A stretch of 64,000 nt of DNA from Actinomycetaceae bacterium. GTDB lineage: Bacteria > Actinomycetota > Actinomycetes > Actinomycetales > Actinomycetaceae. The stretch is taken from NCBI GenBank assembly GCA_028724905.1, contig JAQYTG010000018.1, forward strand, positions 310,001-374,000. Reading direction: 5' to 3'. Made by a program: the position numbers and the translations under genes. A model generated the notes under the pieces. It saw only the letters and a program-made list of their open reading frames with translations, had not been told where the DNA came from and did not search any database. Positions 60,734 through 64,000 of the stretch are shown here, piece by piece. The first letter of the stretch is position 1; the number at the start of each line of letters is the position of its first letter.

Positions 60734-63141
60734 AACGCACGAAGCACTATCGGCTCATGTTGAGCGTGGTCGTCATTTTGCCGATGTTCTTTTTCCTCGC
60801 GCTACTCGGCGCGAACACTGAGCAGCTAAGCACCTATGGTTCACCACAAGCGGCCATCGTAAATAATGATTCCCCCGTTACTCTCACCACCGGCCAGATA
60901 TTACCCGCTGGTAGACAGGTGATTGCCACCCTCACCGATCCGAAGCGTGAAACTCGTTTCGAGTGGGCAGTGGTGAGCTCTGCATCTGCTGAAAATGGAC
61001 TGAAAGACGGCACCTATGAGGCCGTCGTGGACATCCCACAGAATTTCTCTGCCTCCGTAGCTGGAATTTTGCAAAGCACATCCACAACCCCTGGCACGCT
61101 CATTGTGCGTACCAATGGGACATCAGCTCTGCTGGCAGATCTCTCAAACGACATCGTCAGTGCAGCCGGAAAAGATCTCAGCACCTCGTTCACCGTCTCC
61201 TACCTCACCGAATCGCTCGCCGCTACCAGCCAGATTAAAGATGGATTCAGTCAGGCTGCTGATGGCGCCGGTCAGCTTGCTGATGGCGCTAGACAACTAG
61301 CGGATGGCAATGCCCAGCTTGCCGATGGCGCCGCTCAGGCTGCTGATGGCGCCGGTCAGCTTGCTGATGGCGCTAGACAACTAGCGGATGGCAATGCCCA
61401 GCTTGCTGATGGCGCCGCTGAATTAGCCTCGGGAGTTAGCCAGCTCAGCGCTGGTACGCAGCCGCTGCACGCCGGAGCCTCAGCGCTTGCCAGCGGGTTG
61501 CGGCAATACGTGAACGGCGTCAATCAAGCTGCTGACGGCTCCATACCGCTCGCCGCCGGAGCGAAGGAGTTTGCTGGAGGCGTTGCCCAATACGTGAATG
61601 GCGTGCAGCAAATTTACGACGGCATCACCACCCCTCAGCCAGGTCAGAGCACATCTATGCTCGGTGGAGCGCAACAGCTGGCCGACGCACTCACAGCGGT
61701 GGCCAGCGGTATTCACAGCGTAGCCGACGAGATTGTGAAACTGCTTCCCGAGGGAATCACTGCCGCGTCGGCAAGCGCACAACTGCTCTCCGACGCCTTC
61801 GACGAGCTCACCACACTCATTGAACAATGCGGCGCCGGAGATCAAAATGCCTGTGCCCAAGCGACGCAGGGAACGGCTACCACCGCGCAAGAGCTAGCCA
61901 AGTTGGTGACGCAGCTGCAACAAGTGGCTGAGCTAGCCGAAGCTGGAAAAATTAACTTAGAAGAGCTGACAAAAATCACGAATCCCGTCGATCAGCTAGC
62001 AGGCGGGGCACGCTCACTCGCCGATGGGCTTGGCACACTTTCCGAGCAGATGAAATCGAATATGCTCGGCGACAATGCGGCGGCTCTCACGGCAGGCGGC
62101 ACCCAACTGGCCGATGGCGTGGCCGAACTCTCTGACGGGCTTGGGCAGCTCAAGGCTGGCGCACCTCAGCTACTCAACGGCGCATCTGCGCTCTCCGGTG
62201 GCACATCTGAGTTAGCTGACGGCACATCGCAGCTGGCCGGAGGCGCTCAAGCATTGGCGAACGGCGCCCGCGAAGCTGCTGACGGAACAGCGCTATTTGC
62301 CAACGGCACTACTCAGGCTGCTGACGGTCTTGGGCAACTTGCCGACGGCGCTTCAGCGCTCACCGACGGTGGCCAACAGCTGACGAGCGGATCACAGCAG
62401 CTAGCGAGTGAGCTGGATAAAGCGGCGCAACAAATTCCCACATACACGCGCACCGATGCTGAAAAAACAGCTCAGGCCTTGGGGACGCCCGTGAGCGTCT
62501 CTGCAAGCAGTGCTCTCGTCGATCCTCGCTCAGCTCTCGCTCCTGGAATTATTGCGCTCGCCCTCTGGCTAGGCTCATTCGGAGTCATTATTTACCGCAG
62601 CTCCATGACGGACGACAAGCTCAGAGAACCATTCACCCCGCTGGCACTGATCACTCGATCTCTGGTCTCAGCTATCGGTATTGGGGCTGCACAGAGCCTG
62701 CTGGTGATGATCGGGCTTGCCGTCAGCCGCGTACCTATCGCACATCTGTTCTGGTTGATTATTGTGCTGCTACTATCTTCGTTCACGATGATAGCCTTGC
62801 ACGTGGCGTTTACCGCCACACTAGGTATGAAAGGCGGAGGGGTTCTCTCTCTGGTGTTCCTCGGGCTGCAACTCGTGTCGCTCAGTACTCTCCTGCCCGT
62901 CGCTTCTCAATCCGCTCTAGTCAGTGCACTACACATATTTTTGCCAGTGCCACAAGCTCAAGATGCCCTAACTAGCGCGATCACAGGAGTTGGCTCCAGC
63001 TCGGTGGCAGTGTGGATGCTCATTTTCTGGTTCCTCGCCTCCGGTTTCATCTCCGTGGCAGCTGTGGCCAAGCGCCGCGCTGTGAGCGTGCCGTCACTGC
63101 GGGCGTTTGCTGCCCACTACTGGCCACTCATCCGACGCTGA
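60730..63141 (+). CDS. YhgE/Pip-type membrane protein
   Basis: 803 residues: one N-terminal helix, a long outside region, and about five C-terminal helices (~600-790) of ABC-2 type. The outside part is built from ADGAxQL-type heptads (~170-240 and ~440-570), which form long coiled-coil rods. Relatives include phage-infection protein Pip and the EsaA/YueB type phage receptors and secretion components. Its pairing with an MMPL protein that carries a dead ABC domain suggests one export complex, possibly for cell-envelope lipids; inferred only. Confidence 0.9.
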   Translation: MKRTKHYRLMLSVVVILPMFFFLALLGANTEQLSTYGSPQAAIVNNDSPVTLTTGQILPAGRQVIATLTDPKRETRFEWAVVSSASAENGLKDGTYEAVVDIPQNFSASVAGILQSTSTTPGTLIVRTNGTSALLADLSNDIVSAAGKDLSTSFTVSYLTESLAATSQIKDGFSQAADGAGQLADGARQLADGNAQLADGAAQAADGAGQLADGARQLADGNAQLADGAAELASGVSQLSAGTQPLHAGASALASGLRQYVNGVNQAADGSIPLAAGAKEFAGGVAQYVNGVQQIYDGITTPQPGQSTSMLGGAQQLADALTAVASGIHSVADEIVKLLPEGITAASASAQLLSDAFDELTTLIEQCGAGDQNACAQATQGTATTAQELAKLVTQLQQVAELAEAGKINLEELTKITNPVDQLAGGARSLADGLGTLSEQMKSNMLGDNAAALTAGGTQLADGVAELSDGLGQLKAGAPQLLNGASALSGGTSELADGTSQLAGGAQALANGAREAADGTALFANGTTQAADGLGQLADGASALTDGGQQLTSGSQQLASELDKAAQQIPTYTRTDAEKTAQALGTPVSVSASSALVDPRSALAPGIIALALWLGSFGVIIYRSSMTDDKLREPFTPLALITRSLVSAIGIGAAQSLLVMIGLAVSRVPIAHLFWLIIVLLLSSFTMIALHVAFTATLGMKGGGVLSLVFLGLQLVSLSTLLPVASQSALVSALHIFLPVPQAQDALTSAITGVGSSSVAVWMLIFWFLASGFISVAAVAKRRAVSVPSLRAFAAHYWPLIRR
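61251..61418. repeat. 84-bp near-perfect in-frame tandem duplication
   Basis: Units 61251-61334 and 61335-61418, both beginning TCAGGCTGCTGATGGCGCCG. They differ only by one or two bases, so the duplication is recent or maintained by conversion. Each adds 28 residues (four heptads) to the coiled coil. Confidence 0.9.
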
Positions 63142-63500
63142 TAAAGCCGCACCACGCACCTCCCGAGGGATCGTGGGACAGTTGCTGCCAAGGATTCGGT
63201 TGATATATCTATCGCCAGTCTTAGCTATCGAGCTTGATAACCTCGGGCGGCATTTTAGCCGGTGGCATTGTAGCCGTCAGTATTTTAGCCGGCGGCAACG
63301 CCAAACCTGCCCGATATAATCACCTTGATAGCATCAAGCCCGATAGTGAAAATTGCTAGCCACTCGGATATGTAGCCCCGATCTGCCGATGCCCCGCAAG
63401 GCTTTGCCAATTCTCTACTAATGCCCGCAAGGCTCTGCAAGACCTACCAATGCTCAGACCATCTGCCAAGGCTGAGACGCTCATTGCTCAAGGTCGAGCT
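63142..63500. other. intergenic, degenerate repeats
   Basis: No gene. ATTTTAGCCGG(T/C)GG repeats at 63252-63298 and GCAAGGCT repeats at 63396-63475. Confidence 0.45.
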
Positions 63501-64000
63501 TCACCGCCGCGCACTGCCGTGATCATTGCGGCTCGCCGCACGCTGGAGCCGAATGGCAGTATCGCGGTCGATAATCAGGTGAGTGATCACTCCTGCGCGC
63601 AGTGCCGCCAAAACTGCCGGCACCCTCCCTGCTCCCGCCACCACGGCGACGCGGGTGGGAATTTTCCGCAACATATCAGGGGTTGGCCCAGAGGCGCGGG
63701 CATTGAGGGCAAGATCTTTCCACGTACCATCCCCGCGCAGCAAGACGGTACACACGTCTCCCACCACGTGTTCACGGCGGATCGTCTCCATATCGCTCGG
63801 GTGGAGATATCCGCCCGAATACACCATGGAGGGAATGGCTGAATCCAATGATCCGACGCCAAAAACTGCCATATTAGCTCGCTGCTGCACGGCACGGATC
63901 GAACTCACAGCAGTCTCTTTCCACAGTGCATCGCGGGTGCTAGCGCGATCAAAAAATGCCGGCACCGGAAAAGTGACGATCTGGGCACCAAATGCCGCCG
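63501..64000 (-). CDS. SorC/DeoR-type sugar-binding regulator, C-terminal part
   Basis: The frame is open to the right edge. Reading inward from the edge it encodes AAFGAQIVTFPVPAFFD, then ALWKETAVSSIRAVQQRANM, AVFGVGSLDSAIPSM, and ends with the effector-domain segment RVAVVAGAGRVPAVLAALR followed by VITHLIIDRDTAIRL. This is the sugar-phosphate-binding domain of SorC regulators; the HTH lies beyond the window. Target genes unknown. Confidence 0.88.
   Translation of the reverse strand, partial: AAFGAQIVTFPVPAFFDRASTRDALWKETAVSSIRAVQQRANMAVFGVGSLDSAIPSMVYSGGYLHPSDMETIRREHVVGDVCTVLLRGDGTWKDLALNARASGPTPDMLRKIPTRVAVVAGAGRVPAVLAALRAGVITHLIIDRDTAIRLQRAASRNDHGSARR

Overview
The window is chromosomal DNA from a high-GC Gram-positive bacterium of the Actinomycetales, most likely an Actinomycetaceae-type organism. 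Marker families point there: DUF3145, DUF3000 next to an RNase D, TreY/TreZ, a YhgE/Pip exporter protein and HU. An electron-bifurcating Etf (FixABCX) set suggests an anaerobic or facultative lifestyle. Genus cannot be fixed from the sequence alone.

Layout. 1-5.4 kb: a heterodimeric ABC exporter (5' end cut off by the window), a Sua5/YrdC-type protein, a DUF3145 protein and peptide deformylase. 5.5-6.5 kb: the wrecked immunity region of an older phage (cro-like and repressor-like pseudogenes), with a 366-bp MITE-like insertion between them. 6.54-22.81 kb: a complete, very small (about 16.3 kb) temperate siphovirus prophage inserted in a tRNA-Asn gene. It carries integrase, excisionase candidate, lysis genes, the tail and head modules (including a programmed -1 frameshift and a protease-capsid fusion), terminases, HNH, small early genes, a Cro-like gene and the repressor. 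23-25.7 kb: two small host genes and an Nramp metal transporter. 25.8-33.2 kb: glgX-treY-treZ, which make trehalose from glycogen or maltodextrin. 33.2-35 kb: DUF3000 and RNase D. 35.3-35.9 kb: a second MITE-like copy. 36-37.9 kb: dxs. 38-44.8 kb: a fixABCX/acyl-CoA dehydrogenase/double-SDR operon bracketed by two related ~70-bp repeats. 45-49 kb: aconitase and pirin. 49.5-57 kb: amino-acid permease, MutM, SprT-like protein, HU, DyP peroxidase, DUF1015. 57.4-63.1 kb: an MMPL transporter with a degenerate ABC-like tail, translationally coupled to a YhgE/Pip protein. The right edge holds the C-terminal part of a SorC-type regulator.

The most notable system is the phage immunity switch. The attachment core lies inside the 3' end of the repressor gene. 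In the prophage, the TAA stop of the repressor is completed by the first host base beyond the core, inside the tRNA, giving 113 residues. Rejoining the two prophage ends in silico (attP) turns this TAA into TAT. The reading frame then runs 32 more codons and overlaps the integrase start. This matches the integration-dependent immunity architecture known from mycobacteriophages BPs, Charlie and Brujita, here in a minimal phage of another actinobacterial lineage. A frameshifted relic of a second such cassette sits directly beside it at the same tRNA.
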